From Paractinoplanes bogorensis (lineage in GTDB: Bacteria > Actinomycetota > Actinomycetes > Mycobacteriales > Micromonosporaceae), in the NCBI RefSeq assembly GCF_018829635.1, contig NZ_JAHKKG010000002.1, forward strand, positions 62,001 to 126,000: a stretch of DNA of 64,000 nt. The letters are read 5' to 3'. The translations under genes were made by a program, and so were the position numbers. The notes under the pieces are model-generated. The model made no database searches, was not told where the DNA came from, and was given only the letters and a program-made list of their open reading frames with translations. How positions within the stretch are numbered: position 1 is the first letter of the stretch; every line of letters starts with the position of its first letter. Positions 8,430 through 18,035 of the stretch are shown here, piece by piece.

Positions 8430-9842
8430 TCAGAGTGGGATTTCCTCGAGCAGGTCGGTGACCACCTCGGCGATCGGGGACCGCTCGGAACGGGTCAGCG
8501 TGACGTGGGCGAAGATCGGGTGTCCCTTGAGAGCCTCGATCACCGCCGTGACGCCGTCGTGCCGGCCGACCCGCAGGTTGTCGCGCTGGGCCACGTCGTG
8601 GGTGAGAACGACCCGCGAGCCCTGGCCGATGCGGGACAGCACGGTCAGCAGCACGTTGCGTTCGAGCGACTGGGCCTCGTCGACGATCACGAACGCGTCG
8701 TGCAGGCTGCGGCCGCGGATGTGGGTCAGCGGCAGCACCTCGAGCATGCCCCGGGCCATCACCTCTTCGACGACGTTGGCGTGCGCGACGGCGCCCAGGG
8801 TGTCGAACACGGCCTGCGCCCAGGGCGACATCTTCTCGTTCTCGGAACCGGGCAGGTAACCCAGCTCCTGGCCGCCCACCGCGTAGAGCGGACGGAAGAC
8901 GATGACCTTCTTGTGGCGGTTGCGCTCCATGGTGGCCTCGAGACCCGCGCACAGCGCCAGCGCCGACTTGCCGGTGCCGGCCCGGCCGCCGAGCGAGACG
9001 ATGCCGATCGACTCGTCCATCAGGATGTCGAGGGCGACCCGCTGCTCGGCCGAACGGCCACGCAGACCGAACGCCTCCCGGTCACCTCGCACCAGCCGTA
9101 CGGACTTGTCGGGGGTCACCCGGCCCAGCGCGGAACCGCGGGTCGAGTGGATCACCAGACCGGTGTGGCACGGCAGGTTCTCGACCTCCTCGAGTTCGAG
9201 CTCGTCACCGGCGTACAGGGAATTGACCTGATCCTCGCCGAGCTTCAGGTCGGCCATACCCGTCCAGGTCGGGTCGCTGGCCTGGCCGTGCCGGTACTCG
9301 TCCGCCGTCAGACCGACCGACGCCGCCTTCACCCGCAGGGGCATGTCCTTGCTGACCAGGGTGACCTCCCGCCCCTCAGCGGCGAGCCCGAGGGCCACCG
9401 AGAGGATCCGGGTGTCGTTCGAGTCGTTGCGGAAGCCCTGCGGAAGCACACTCTGGTCGGCGTGGTTGAGCTCGACCCGCAGCGTGCCGCCCTCGTCGTT
9501 GCAGAGCACCGGCTGATCGAGCCGGCCGTACTTGATCCGCAACTCGTCGAGGAAGCGCAGCGACTGCCGCGCGAACCAGCCCAGCTCGGGATGGTGCCGC
9601 TTGCCCTCCAACTCGGAGATGACCACCAGGGGAATGATCACCTCGTGGTCGGTGAACCGGCGGAACGCCGCCGGGTCGGACAGCAGGACCGAAGTGTCCA
9701 GAACGAAAACACGGCCCGTCGGGGCCGGTTCCGCATCAGCGTGCCTGTCCCGGGACTGCCGTCCCGTACGGGCTCGACTCGTGGAGACTTCGACGGCCGT
9801 GTCGAGGGAAGCGACGTCGGCGTCAGATCGGCGAGATGTCAC
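8430..9842 (-). CDS. phoH: PIN-PhoH family ATPase/ribonuclease-like protein
   Basis: The 470-residue protein has an N-terminal PIN domain ([19 protein letters not shown], with later acidic residues in NDTRILSVA and LVSKDMPLR). A C-terminal PhoH ATPase domain follows, with Walker [14 protein letters not shown] and Walker [13 protein letters not shown]. This is the PhoH2 architecture linked to RNA unwinding and cleavage in mycobacteria. The GTG at 9842 begins [10 protein letters not shown] and has GGAG seven bases upstream. An open frame continues to 9995 but looks non-coding (Arg/Pro-rich). It is not preceded by an obvious antitoxin gene. Substrates are unknown. Confidence 0.9.
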   Translation of the reverse strand: MTSRRSDADVASLDTAVEVSTSRARTGRQSRDRHADAEPAPTGRVFVLDTSVLLSDPAAFRRFTDHEVIIPLVVISELEGKRHHPELGWFARQSLRFLDELRIKYGRLDQPVLCNDEGGTLRVELNHADQSVLPQGFRNDSNDTRILSVALGLAAEGREVTLVSKDMPLRVKAASVGLTADEYRHGQASDPTWTGMADLKLGEDQVNSLYAGDELELEEVENLPCHTGLVIHSTRGSALGRVTPDKSVRLVRGDREAFGLRGRSAEQRVALDILMDESIGIVSLGGRAGTGKSALALCAGLEATMERNRHKKVIVFRPLYAVGGQELGYLPGSENEKMSPWAQAVFDTLGAVAHANVVEEVMARGMLEVLPLTHIRGRSLHDAFVIVDEAQSLERNVLLTVLSRIGQGSRVVLTHDVAQRDNLRVGRHDGVTAVIEALKGHPIFAHVTLTRSERSPIAEVVTDLLEEIPL

Positions 9843-10111
9843 AGGCCTGCTCCAGCGGCGGGCGTGCAACCCGGTACGCCCGCGGTCCGCCACCTCCGGC
9901 GCCCGTTTCCATGCACGGGGTCGGATTGCGGGGCCCCGTGGCGCACTTGTCGCAGGTCCGGGCCGGCCGGCTGGCTCGGGATGACCCCGTGCCATGACTC
10001 AAACGCTAGCGGTCAACTGCCCTACGCGGTAGTACGCAAAAACGGGTGACGCTCAACTCTCGGCGAATTTCTCCGGCATGAAACCCGACGTGGGGCGGGT
10101 AATCTGACGAC

Positions 10112-10918
10112 GTGGCACAGACTCCGCGTCCGACCCATCCGCTGAGCATCGACGAGGCTTGGGCGTTCACCGCCGATCATGCGTCGTCGACCACCTTCTT
10201 CTTCGACTTCGACGGCGTCCTCTCCCCGGTCACCGACGACCCGGACGCCTCCCAGCCCGTCTCCGCCGTGCCCGGCGTCCTCGAGCGGCTCGCCGAGTCC
10301 GTGCAGCGGGTCGCGATCGTCTCGGCCCGGCCGGTCAGCTTCCTGCGGTCCCGGTTCGCCTCGCTCGAGCGCGTCGACCTCTACGGCCTCTACGGCCTCG
10401 AGGTGTGGCACGAGGGCCAGGTCGTCACTGAGCCCGCCGCCGAGCCCTGGGTGCCCGCCATGGCCGAACTGGCCGAGCGGGCCCGGGCCGAGCTGCCGTC
10501 CTCGATCCTGATCGAATACAAGCGCCTGTCGGTGGCGCTGCACTACCGCACGGCCCCGGGCGAGGCGTCCACGGTCGAGCGCTGGGGGCACGAGCAGGCC
10601 GAGCGGCTCGGGCTGCGCATCCAGGCCGGCCGCATGGTGGTCGAGCTCAAGCCGCCGGTCGACCAGGACAAGGGCATGGTCATCACCGAGGGCGTCCGCA
10701 ACGCGGGCTGCGCCTGGTATTTCGGTGACGACATGTCCGACATCAAGGCGTTCGACGCGCTGCGCGCCCGCGAGGCCGTCGATCCGGCGTTCTTCGGGGT
10801 CGCGGTCGCGGTGGCCAACCCCGAGACCGGCGCCGAGGTGTCCAGCGCGGCCGACCTCACCCTCGAGTCGCCCGACGAGGTGGCCTCTTTCCTCAGCCGC
10901 GGCCTGGAAAGGTTCTAG
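10112..10918 (+). CDS. otsB: Trehalose-6-phosphate phosphatase
   Basis: This HAD-family enzyme removes phosphate from trehalose-6-phosphate. HAD motif I is TFFFDFDGVLSPVTDDP, where the first Asp is the nucleophile. SARPVSFLRSRF matches motif II, the Lys of VELKPPVDQDKG matches motif III, and WYFGDDMSDIKAF is motif IV. Trehalose-phosphatase features such as YGLYGLEVW and EYKRLSVALHYR are present. It starts at GTG 10112 and is 268 residues long. No trehalose-phosphate synthase gene is nearby. The stop is shared with the convergent prenyltransferase in a CTAG. Confidence 0.92.
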   Translation: MAQTPRPTHPLSIDEAWAFTADHASSTTFFFDFDGVLSPVTDDPDASQPVSAVPGVLERLAESVQRVAIVSARPVSFLRSRFASLERVDLYGLYGLEVWHEGQVVTEPAAEPWVPAMAELAERARAELPSSILIEYKRLSVALHYRTAPGEASTVERWGHEQAERLGLRIQAGRMVVELKPPVDQDKGMVITEGVRNAGCAWYFGDDMSDIKAFDALRAREAVDPAFFGVAVAVANPETGAEVSSAADLTLESPDEVASFLSRGLERF

Positions 10919-11697
10919 GCGCCGTAACGGCGCTGGCGGTTGCCGTAGGACCGCAGCGCCCGCAGGAAGTCGATGCGGCGGAAGTCGGGCCAGTTGGCGT
11001 CGTGGAAATAGAACTCCGAGTGCGCCGACTGCCACAGCAGGAAGCCCGACAACCGCTGCTCGCCGCTGGTGCGGATGACCAGATCGGGGTCGGGCTGCCC
11101 ACGGGTGTAAAGGTGCTCGGCGATGTGCTCGACGTCGAGGATCTCGGCCATCTCTTCGATCGTGCGGCCGGCCGCGGCCTGCTCGTGCAGCAGTGACCGC
11201 ACGGCGTCGGCGATCTCGCGGCGTCCGCCGTAGCCGACCGCCATGTTGACCTCGACCCCGACCGTACGGTCGCGGGTCTTCTCCTGTGCGGCCTTGAGCG
11301 TCGCGGCGGTGGCCGCGGGCAAGATGTCGAGCGCACCGACCATGCGCAGCCGCCAGGGGTTGCCGTCCTCGGCCAGCTCGGTGGCGAGATCTTCGATGAT
11401 CTTTACCAGCGGATCGAGCTCGGCCGCCGGGCGGCGCAGGTTGTCGGTGGCCAGCAGATAAAGCGTGACGTGCTTGATGCCGGCCTGGTCGCACCAGGTG
11501 AGCAGCTCTTTGACCCGGGCCGCGCCGACGCGGTGGCCGTCGTTGGGGTCGACGAAGCCCATCTCGCGGGCCCAGCGGCGATTGCCGTCGCACATGACAC
11601 CGACGTGTTGAGGCACGGGCTTGCCGGCCAGCTTGCCGGCCAGCCGCCGCTCATACACGCGGTAGAACGGGGTGACGATCAGGGACTTCAGACTCAT
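10915..11697 (-). CDS. uppS: cis-prenyltransferase (UppS-type isoprenyl transferase)
   Basis: The enzyme condenses IPP onto an allylic diphosphate to make the long-chain polyprenyl carrier needed for cell-wall and glycan synthesis. Family motifs are VGVMCDGNRRWAREMGF (catalytic Asp), HRVGAARVKELLTWC, VTLYLLATDNLRRP, NMAVGYGGRREI and DLVIRTSGEQRLSGFLLWQSAHSEFYF. The N-terminus VTPFYRVYERRLAGKL is the usual actinobacterial extension, and the length of 260 is normal. Actinobacteria can have two of these enzymes with different chain lengths, so the chain length made here is uncertain. The flavoprotein reductase upstream on the same strand could act on polyprenyl products. Confidence 0.93.
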   Translation of the reverse strand: MSLKSLIVTPFYRVYERRLAGKLAGKPVPQHVGVMCDGNRRWAREMGFVDPNDGHRVGAARVKELLTWCDQAGIKHVTLYLLATDNLRRPAAELDPLVKIIEDLATELAEDGNPWRLRMVGALDILPAATAATLKAAQEKTRDRTVGVEVNMAVGYGGRREIADAVRSLLHEQAAAGRTIEEMAEILDVEHIAEHLYTRGQPDPDLVIRTSGEQRLSGFLLWQSAHSEFYFHDANWPDFRRIDFLRALRSYGNRQRRYGA

Positions 11698-11729
11698 CGC
11701 CTCAAACCCTAGCCCTCACGGGTGGCGAC

Positions 11730-12839
11730 TCAAGGGGTGGCCGGGTGACGGTGGCCTAACCGGGAGACGATGCGTCCGATCGTGCGAAGGTCGAAAACCC
11801 CGTCACCGAGGCCCAGCTCCACCATCCGGTCGAAGACCGCACCGTCCGAGTCGGCGGCGGCCACCGCAGCGTCGACCACACGCGGCTGACGGCTGATCCA
11901 GGCCGCGAACCTCGAGTGCCGCAGGTGACGGCCGAGCCGATCGCGCAGGGCTGTTCTATATGCGGTGCCGCCGGCGGCGGCCTGCCCGGCCAGCGATCCG
12001 GAGAGAACCGCGTAGAAGATGCCCTCGCCGGTGAACGGGTTGATCAACGAGAGTGCGTCACCGGCCAGCAGCACCCGCCCCCGCGAGGCCGGCGGTCGCC
12101 AGGTCGAGAGCGGAAGATGATGCCCCCGTACGCCGTCGGGGACCGCCCCGGGGATCAGGACCGAAAGGCGTTCCAGCAGGTACGCCCGGGTCAGCGGCTC
12201 GCCGCGCAACACCTCCCCGTAGCCGACGTTGGCGGTGCCGTCGCCGAGCGGGAATTCCCACGCGTACGCCGGCCAGCGCTGCCGCGTCGTGACGATGACC
12301 TGCTCGTCGGTGTTGGTCGTGGGTGCGTATCCGCGAATCGCGACGGCCAGGTGCCCCGGCGGGTTGACCGGATGACCCAGCGCCCGCCGCACCACCGAGC
12401 CGGCCCCGTCGGCCCCGATGACCGTTCCGGCCCGGAATCGGTCGTCGACCGTCACCACGTCACCGTCGTCCCGGATCGAGCGCACGGTGTGCCGGCGCAA
12501 CTCGGCCCCGGCCGCGACGGCCGCTCGCACGAGCCGCTCGTCGAACACCCGCCTCGGCACCGTGTGCGCCACCCGCGGCAGCTCCCGCGCCACCGCCGAC
12601 CCACCCGGCCCGACCAGCCGGAGGCGCCCGATCGCCGGATAGCCGTCGGTGACCCCGTGCACGCCGAGTCCTTCCAGGACGGTCACCGCCTCGGCCGCGA
12701 TACCGTCGCCGCACGGTTTGTCGCGCGGGAAGCCGGCGCGGTCGAGCAACAGAACCCTCGCCCCCGCACGACAGGCCGCGATCGCCGCCGCCGACCCCGC
12801 GGGCCCGGCACCGATGACGGCGACGTCGAAATCCAGCAC
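11730..12839 (-). CDS. Geranylgeranyl reductase family FAD-dependent oxidoreductase
   Basis: The 369-residue flavoprotein begins with the FAD-binding motif FDVAVIGAGPAGSAAAIAAC and the PRDKPCGDGI motif of geranylgeranyl reductases. FRAGTVIGADGAGSVVRRALG and GRVLLAGDALSLINPFTGEGI, the second FAD contact, follow. Relatives saturate isoprenoid double bonds in menaquinone (MenJ), archaeal lipids or chlorophyll. It lies 32 bp upstream of the cis-prenyltransferase on the same strand, so the two may form an operon. A role in reducing a prenyl chain is plausible, but the substrate cannot be read from sequence. Confidence 0.83.
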   Translation of the reverse strand: MLDFDVAVIGAGPAGSAAAIAACRAGARVLLLDRAGFPRDKPCGDGIAAEAVTVLEGLGVHGVTDGYPAIGRLRLVGPGGSAVARELPRVAHTVPRRVFDERLVRAAVAAGAELRRHTVRSIRDDGDVVTVDDRFRAGTVIGADGAGSVVRRALGHPVNPPGHLAVAIRGYAPTTNTDEQVIVTTRQRWPAYAWEFPLGDGTANVGYGEVLRGEPLTRAYLLERLSVLIPGAVPDGVRGHHLPLSTWRPPASRGRVLLAGDALSLINPFTGEGIFYAVLSGSLAGQAAAGGTAYRTALRDRLGRHLRHSRFAAWISRQPRVVDAAVAAADSDGAVFDRMVELGLGDGVFDLRTIGRIVSRLGHRHPATP

Positions 12840-12931
12840 ATTCTGAGCCTAACCAGAAGGGGACGACACCGTACCGTCGTCTATGGCATGATCGCGCGCG
12901 CACCTCTCCTTTTCGCCGCGGGGGATTCATC

Positions 12932-14518
12932 ATGTTCTCTCTGTTCAAACGATCTCGCCTGGTCCGCGGGCTGACGCTGGCCGGGATTCCCGTGCTGCTG
13001 CTGGGCGCGGGGGTCGGCGTCGCCGCCGCTGCCACCAGCACCCTCACCGTCACCGTGATCAACCGGAACGGCGCCAAGGTCAGCGCGGGCGTCAAGGTCG
13101 TCGACGTGCGGAGCAGCCAGCTCTACTCGGTGCGCTCCGGCACGGCCCGGAAGCTGCCCGCCGGCACGTACGCCGTCCTGACCTCGATCACCACCGGCGA
13201 CACGGTCACGCTGTCGGGCAAGGCGGTGAAGGTGTCGGGCTCGACCAAACTGACGGTCGACGCCCGCCAGGGCAAGTCGGTCGGGCTCGGCCTCAGCCCG
13301 GTCCCCAAGGGTCTGGATTATCAGCTCAGCATGCGCGTCTGCACCCGGACCAGCGCGAGCGAGGACGTCGAGATCTCGGCCACGCCGCCCACGAAGCTCT
13401 ACGTCATCCCGCACTCGTCGGCCTACCTCGGCTTCGCCGCGCTCGGCTCGTGGAGCGACCACAACGGCGGCCCGGCCGCCTACTCGGTGATGCACCAGAC
13501 CACGGGCGTGCCCGGCGGCCTGGGCCGCACCTTCGCCCAGAAGGACCTGGCCAAGATCCGCGTGGTCCAGAAGCGTGGCCCGTCCGGTTCGATCTACTCC
13601 GACCTGGCGATGCAGCCGCTCACCAGCGGATGCGGCAACGACCTGTACGCCGGGCTCGGCGGCACCGACAAGCCGACCATCACCACCGTCTACGCCTCGC
13701 CCGGCACGTGGGACGTCCGGGTCAGCTCGTCGGCCCCGACCAAGACCGGCGAGACCTGGAACATCGGCAGCTACTTCGCCAAGCGCACGGTCGCCTCCGG
13801 CAAGTCGTACAACCTGAGCTTCTTCAACTCCGCCTGGGGCCCCAGCGCGCGGCTGCCGCAGACGATCAACGGCCGGATCCAGTACAACCTGAACGAGGGG
13901 TTCACCGATCCGTCGTTCCCCCGCGACGGCTCGGTCGAGGGCGGCGACAAGGCCCTGACGACCGTGCAGTTCGAGGGGAAGACGGTGACCACCAAGCAGG
14001 ACAAGGGCTGGGAGCCGGAGTCGACCGACCTGTACTACACGGTCAAGAAGGCCGGCTGGTACACGCTGACCAACACCGCCACCCGCTACTACCCCGAGAT
14101 CACCTTCCCGTCGTCGATGATGTCCACGACCACCCGGGCGACCTACCGGTTCCTGGCCAAGCCGGGCGCCAGCGAACTGGCCGGGGTCTACTCGGTACAG
14201 ATGTTCCCGACCGGCCTCAGCATGACCAACCGGGCCGCGCCGAGCAGCACCACCAAGGTCGCGATCACGATGCTCCGCGGCACGTTCGACCCGGACGCCA
14301 ACCTCGGCACCAACCCGAAGCTGAGCAAGCTGACCGCGCAGATGTCGCCGGACAGCGGTAACACGTGGCGAACGGTGCCGGTTCAGAAGATCGGGGCCAC
14401 CTGGTACGCCCTCGTCCCCAACTCGAAGAGCAGCTTCGTAGCCCTCAAGGTTCGCGCCACGATGACCACGGGCGCGTACACGGAAGCCACCGTCTTCCGG
14501 GCGTACGGAATCGGCTGA
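12932..14518 (+). CDS. Exported protein of unknown function
   Basis: A short basic N-terminus and a hydrophobic core (LTLAGIPVLLLGAGVGVAAAA) form a signal peptide. The mature part of about 490 residues is rich in Thr, Ser, Gly and Tyr. It starts with TSTLTVTVINRNGAKV, which looks like a small beta-sandwich domain, and later has RATYRFLAKPGASE. Only two cysteines are obvious after the signal (VCTRTSA and SGCGND), so one disulfide is possible. No transmembrane anchor or sorting signal is seen at the C-terminus. The composition suggests an all-beta cell-surface or secreted protein. I do not recognise the family. A strong hairpin follows the stop. Confidence 0.72.
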   Translation: MFSLFKRSRLVRGLTLAGIPVLLLGAGVGVAAAATSTLTVTVINRNGAKVSAGVKVVDVRSSQLYSVRSGTARKLPAGTYAVLTSITTGDTVTLSGKAVKVSGSTKLTVDARQGKSVGLGLSPVPKGLDYQLSMRVCTRTSASEDVEISATPPTKLYVIPHSSAYLGFAALGSWSDHNGGPAAYSVMHQTTGVPGGLGRTFAQKDLAKIRVVQKRGPSGSIYSDLAMQPLTSGCGNDLYAGLGGTDKPTITTVYASPGTWDVRVSSSAPTKTGETWNIGSYFAKRTVASGKSYNLSFFNSAWGPSARLPQTINGRIQYNLNEGFTDPSFPRDGSVEGGDKALTTVQFEGKTVTTKQDKGWEPESTDLYYTVKKAGWYTLTNTATRYYPEITFPSSMMSTTTRATYRFLAKPGASELAGVYSVQMFPTGLSMTNRAAPSSTTKVAITMLRGTFDPDANLGTNPKLSKLTAQMSPDSGNTWRTVPVQKIGATWYALVPNSKSSFVALKVRATMTTGAYTEATVFRAYGIG

Positions 14519-14524
14519 TCAGGA

Positions 14525-14560
14525 GGGGCGGCCAGCGCGTGCAGCACACGCGGCCGCCCC
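14525..14560. terminator. Bidirectional hairpin between the exported protein and pckG
   Basis: GGGGCGGCC at 14525-14533 and GGCCGCCCC at 14552-14560 form a perfect 9-bp stem. GCGTG/CACGC extends it inside. It lies between convergent genes. Confidence 0.8.
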
Positions 14561-14598
14561 ACCTCGATCGTTGTCACCTCAGCGGATTACCCCGCTGA

Positions 14599-16398
14599 TC
14601 AGTCCTGCAAGCGTGCGCGCAGCGCGTCCAGTTCGGACCACAGGACGGCCGGCAACTTGTCGCCGAACTTCTCGAACCACTCGGTGACCTGTGGGATCTC
14701 GGCCAGCCACTCGTCCCGGTCGACGCGCAGCACCGCCTCCAGGGCCTCGTCCGAGATGTCGGATCCCGTACGGTCGATGGCCGCGACCGTGGGCACCAGG
14801 CCGATCGGCGTCTCGACCGCCTCGCCCCGGCCGTCCAGGCGCTCGACGATCCACTTGAGAACGCGGCTGTTCTCGCCGAAGCCGGGCCACAGGAAGCCGC
14901 CCTCGTCGTCGCGGCGGAACCAGTTGACGTAGAAGATCTTCGGCAGCTTGCCCGCGTCGCCCGGCGCACCCTTGGCCATGTCGATCCAGTGCTGGAAGTA
15001 GTCGCCGGCGTGGTAGCCGATGAACGGCAGCATCGCCATCGGGTCGCGCCGCACCACGCCGACCTGGCCGACGGCGGCCGCGGTGGTCTCGGACGACAGG
15101 GTGGCACCCATGTATACGCCGTGCACCCAGTCGCGGGCCTCGGCGACCAGCGGGATCGTCGTCTTGCGGCGGCCGCCGAACAGGATCGCGTCGATCGGGA
15201 CGCCGCGCGGGTCGTGGTACTCGTCGGCCAGGATCGGGCACTGTTCGATCGGCGTACAGAAACGGCTGTTGGGGTGGCTCGAGGTTTTTTCGCTGTCGGG
15301 AGTCCAGTCGTTCCCGCGCCAGTCGACCAGGTGGGCCGGCGGCGTTCCCATGCCCTCCCACCAGATGTCGCCGTCGTCGGTCAGGGCCACGTTGGTGAAG
15401 ACCGAGTTGCCCCGGGCGAGCGTCCGCATCGCGTTCGGGTTGGTGTGGAAGTCGGTGCCGGGCGCGACCCCGAACAGCCCGAACTCGGGGTTGGTGGCCC
15501 AGAGCCGGCCGTCGGAACCGAAGCGCATCCACGCGATGTCGTCGCCGACCGTCTCGACCTTCCAGCCGGGCAGGGTCGGCTCGAGCATGGCCAGGTTGGT
15601 CTTGCCGCAGGCCGACGGGAACGCGCCCGCGATGTAGCGGACCTGCCCCTCGGGTGAGGTCAGCTTCATGATCAGCATGTGCTCGGCCAGCCAGCCCTCG
15701 TCGCGGGCGGCCACGCTGGCGATCCGCAGCGCGTAGCACTTCTTGCCGAGCAGCGAATTGCCGCCGTAGCCGGACCCGTACGACCAGATCTCGCGGTTCT
15801 CCGGGAAGTGCGAGATGTACTTGGTCTCGTTGCACGGCCAGGCGACGTCGGCCTGACCGGGCTCGAGCGGCGCCCCCACCGAGTGCAGGGCCGGAACGAA
15901 CTCGGCGTCGGTCCCCATCGCCTCGAGCACCGCCGTACCCATGCGCGTCATGATCCGCATGCTGGCCACCACGTACGGGCTGTCGGTGAGCTCGACGCCG
16001 AACATGGGTTGCGGCGCGTCGAGCGGGCCCATGCAGAACGGCACCACGTACATCGTCCGGCCGCGCATGCAGCCCCGGTACAGCTCGGTCATGGTCGACC
16101 GCATCTCGGCCGGGTCCATCCAGTTGTTGGTCGGACCGGCGTCGGCCTGGTCGACCGAGCAGATGAACGTGCGCTCCTCGACCCGGGCCACGTCGTTCGG
16201 GTCGGTGCGGGCCCAGAACGAGTTCGGCTTCTTCTCGGGGTCGAGGCGCACCAGCGCGCCCGACTCGACCAGGGCGTCGGTGATGACGGTCCACTCGTCC
16301 TGCGACCCGTCGCACCACACGATGCGGTCGGGGGTGGTCAGGGCGGCCACCTCGTCGATCCAGGCGAGAAGGCGGGGGTGCTCGGAGGGCTGCGTCAA
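14599..16398 (-). CDS. pckG: Phosphoenolpyruvate carboxykinase (GTP)
   Basis: PckG converts oxaloacetate and GTP to PEP, the entry step of gluconeogenesis. The GTP-type enzyme is identified by [33 protein letters not shown], the PEPCK signature [13 protein letters not shown] and [21 protein letters not shown] and [16 protein letters not shown] follow. I place the start at TTG 16398 because AAGGAG stands seven bases upstream. An in-frame ATG at 16428 has no such site. The product is then 599 residues, a normal length. Confidence 0.96.
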   Translation of the reverse strand: MTQPSEHPRLLAWIDEVAALTTPDRIVWCDGSQDEWTVITDALVESGALVRLDPEKKPNSFWARTDPNDVARVEERTFICSVDQADAGPTNNWMDPAEMRSTMTELYRGCMRGRTMYVVPFCMGPLDAPQPMFGVELTDSPYVVASMRIMTRMGTAVLEAMGTDAEFVPALHSVGAPLEPGQADVAWPCNETKYISHFPENREIWSYGSGYGGNSLLGKKCYALRIASVAARDEGWLAEHMLIMKLTSPEGQVRYIAGAFPSACGKTNLAMLEPTLPGWKVETVGDDIAWMRFGSDGRLWATNPEFGLFGVAPGTDFHTNPNAMRTLARGNSVFTNVALTDDGDIWWEGMGTPPAHLVDWRGNDWTPDSEKTSSHPNSRFCTPIEQCPILADEYHDPRGVPIDAILFGGRRKTTIPLVAEARDWVHGVYMGATLSSETTAAAVGQVGVVRRDPMAMLPFIGYHAGDYFQHWIDMAKGAPGDAGKLPKIFYVNWFRRDDEGGFLWPGFGENSRVLKWIVERLDGRGEAVETPIGLVPTVAAIDRTGSDISDEALEAVLRVDRDEWLAEIPQVTEWFEKFGDKLPAVLWSELDALRARLQD

Positions 16399-16405
16399 GG
16401 CGGAT

Positions 16406-16411
16406 CTCCTT
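16406..16411 (-). promoter_or_regulatory. Shine-Dalgarno site that selects a TTG start for pckG
   Basis: AAGGAG on the minus strand is seven bases from the TTG at 16398. No comparable site precedes the upstream ATG at 16428. Confidence 0.8.
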
Positions 16412-16495
16412 CGGTCGGCACTGACCAAATGGCCACGAGGGCCGGTGAGTTCGCTCAGCTTAGGGGCCGAACACTGTCAGTTCATCGGCCGTTGC

Positions 16496-16504
16496 TGTGG
16501 ATAA
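16496..16504 (-). other. Single perfect DnaA box
   Basis: TTATCCACA on the minus strand, in the 278-bp gap between pckG and the divergent sigma-factor gene. No second copy is found 17 bp to either side. The rest of the gap shows no other feature I can name. Confidence 0.5.
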
Positions 16505-16676
16505 CCGCACAATCCTCGGCCTCGGTGCGCATAGACGATCGATCCTTCGCCGAAGGGTGCAGTTCCGCGCAACATCGTTATCGAGCGGTCATACCCTCGA
16601 CTTTCACAAAACGGATTAAGCGCCGTAAGCTGGGTGGTATCGGGCTTTCCTCTTACTCCCGCCGCAGGAGGCAGGA

Positions 16677-17429
16677 ATGACGATCCCGGAGCCACCGGAC
16701 ACGGATCTGCTGAGTGCCGTCCGGGCCGGTGACACCGCGGCGTACGGGACGCTCTACGAGCGCCACCGGGTTGCGGCCCGCCAGCTCGCGTACGGGCTGG
16801 TCAGCGACCCGGCCGACGTCGACGACCTGGTCGCCGAGACGTTCGCCAAGGTCTTCGCCTCGCTGCGAGCGGGCCGCGGCCCGCTCGTCGCGTTCCGCGC
16901 CTATCTGCACACGACCATGCGACATGTCTGCTATCACCGGGCCCGACGTGACCGGCGTCTCGAATTCACCGACGATCTTTCCCGGTACGACGCGGGGCAG
17001 CCCTACACCGACCCCGCGCTCGACCGGTTGGAGCGGACGTACGCGGCGGCCGCGTTCCGCCAGCTCCCCGAGCGCTGGCGTGACGTGTTGTGGCAGACCG
17101 CCGTTGAAGGGAACAGTCCGGCCGAAGTCGCCGGAATGCTGGGCATGACACCCAACGCGGTAGCCGTGCTGGCGCACCGCGCCCGGGAGGGGCTACGCAG
17201 CCTCTACCTGCAACAACACGTCGCAACAGCCAAGCATCCGGAGTGTCGCTGGGCCGCCGACCGGCTCGGCGTCCACCTGCGCGGGCGGCTCGCCCCGCGG
17301 GACAGCAACCGGATGCGCATACATCTGAGGTGGTGCGGTGAATGCCGCGAGAGAGTGGCGGAGATTGCCGAGATCAGTGAGATCCACCCTCCGTACCGGC
17401 AACGTCACCATGCGGGATCGGGGGGTTAA
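16677..17429 (+). CDS. ECF-type RNA polymerase sigma factor with C-terminal zinc-finger-like tail
   Basis: Residues 1-165 are a sigma-70 ECF core. Region 2 is seen in DTAAYGTLYERHRVAARQLAYGLVSDPADVDDLVAETFAKVFASL. Region 4 is PERWRDVLWQTAVEGNSPAEVAGMLGMTPNAVAVLAHRAREGLR. A further 75 residues contain HPECRWAADRLGVHL and MRIHLRWCGECRER, a His/Cys pattern like the zinc-binding domain of anti-sigma factors (ZAS). Several sigma factors carry such a fused tail, which may sense redox or zinc. No separate anti-sigma gene lies next to it. Start ATG 16677 follows GCAGGA. Target promoters are unknown; the GtrA genes follow closely. Confidence 0.87.
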   Translation: MTIPEPPDTDLLSAVRAGDTAAYGTLYERHRVAARQLAYGLVSDPADVDDLVAETFAKVFASLRAGRGPLVAFRAYLHTTMRHVCYHRARRDRRLEFTDDLSRYDAGQPYTDPALDRLERTYAAAAFRQLPERWRDVLWQTAVEGNSPAEVAGMLGMTPNAVAVLAHRAREGLRSLYLQQHVATAKHPECRWAADRLGVHLRGRLAPRDSNRMRIHLRWCGECRERVAEIAEISEIHPPYRQRHHAGSGG

Positions 17430-17481
17430 GACTCGCCAACGAAAACAGCGGGTAGTGATTGCCCCCGGTACTCTCGGGACC

Positions 17482-18009
17482 GTGCCCGAATCCTCGCGCT
17501 TGCGTTCCCGATTGAGGGCGCTCGTCCGTGAGCTCGGCAAGTTCGGCATCGTCGGCGGCATCTCGTTCACGATCGACGTCGCGATCTTCAACGTGCTGCT
17601 GCAGGCCGACTACGAGACCCTGATCGCCAAGACCATCTCGACGGTGATCGCGACCACGTTCGCCTTCGCCGGCAACCGGTTCTGGACGTGGCGCAACGCC
17701 GCCCACACCCACATGGCCCGGCAATACACGATGTTCTTCGTGCTCAACGCGGTCGGCCTGGGCATCGGGCTCGCCTGCCTGGCGATCAGTCACTACGGTC
17801 TCGGCCAGCTCTCCCCGATCTTCCAGACCAAGCTCGCGGACAACATCTCGGGGCAACTGGTCGGCACCGCCGCCGGCTCGCTGTTCCGCTTCTGGTCGTA
17901 CCGCCGGTTCGTCTTTCCGGCCCCGACCCCACCGGATGCGCCACCACGACAGGAACACCGAGCGGCGGGTGTGACGCCGCCACCTTCCCCCATTCGTGAC
18001 TCGGCGTAA
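17482..18009 (+). CDS. GtrA family membrane protein
   Basis: GtrA-like proteins have four helices and are thought to help move polyprenyl-linked sugars across the membrane. The first helix region is LGKFGIVGGISFTIDVAIFNVLL. TISTVIATTFAFAGNRFWTWRN contains the conserved NRFWTWR motif. Further helices are FFVLNAVGLGIGLACLAIS and the segment ending GSLFRFWSYRRFVF. GTG 17482 gives a 175-residue protein. The frame is open to 17338 but that part overlaps the sigma gene. A second GtrA gene follows 26 bp later, so the two may work as a pair. Confidence 0.88.
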   Translation: MPESSRLRSRLRALVRELGKFGIVGGISFTIDVAIFNVLLQADYETLIAKTISTVIATTFAFAGNRFWTWRNAAHTHMARQYTMFFVLNAVGLGIGLACLAISHYGLGQLSPIFQTKLADNISGQLVGTAAGSLFRFWSYRRFVFPAPTPPDAPPRQEHRAAGVTPPPSPIRDSA

Positions 18010-18035
18010 CCGCCACTCTCCCGTAAGGTTGTCCA

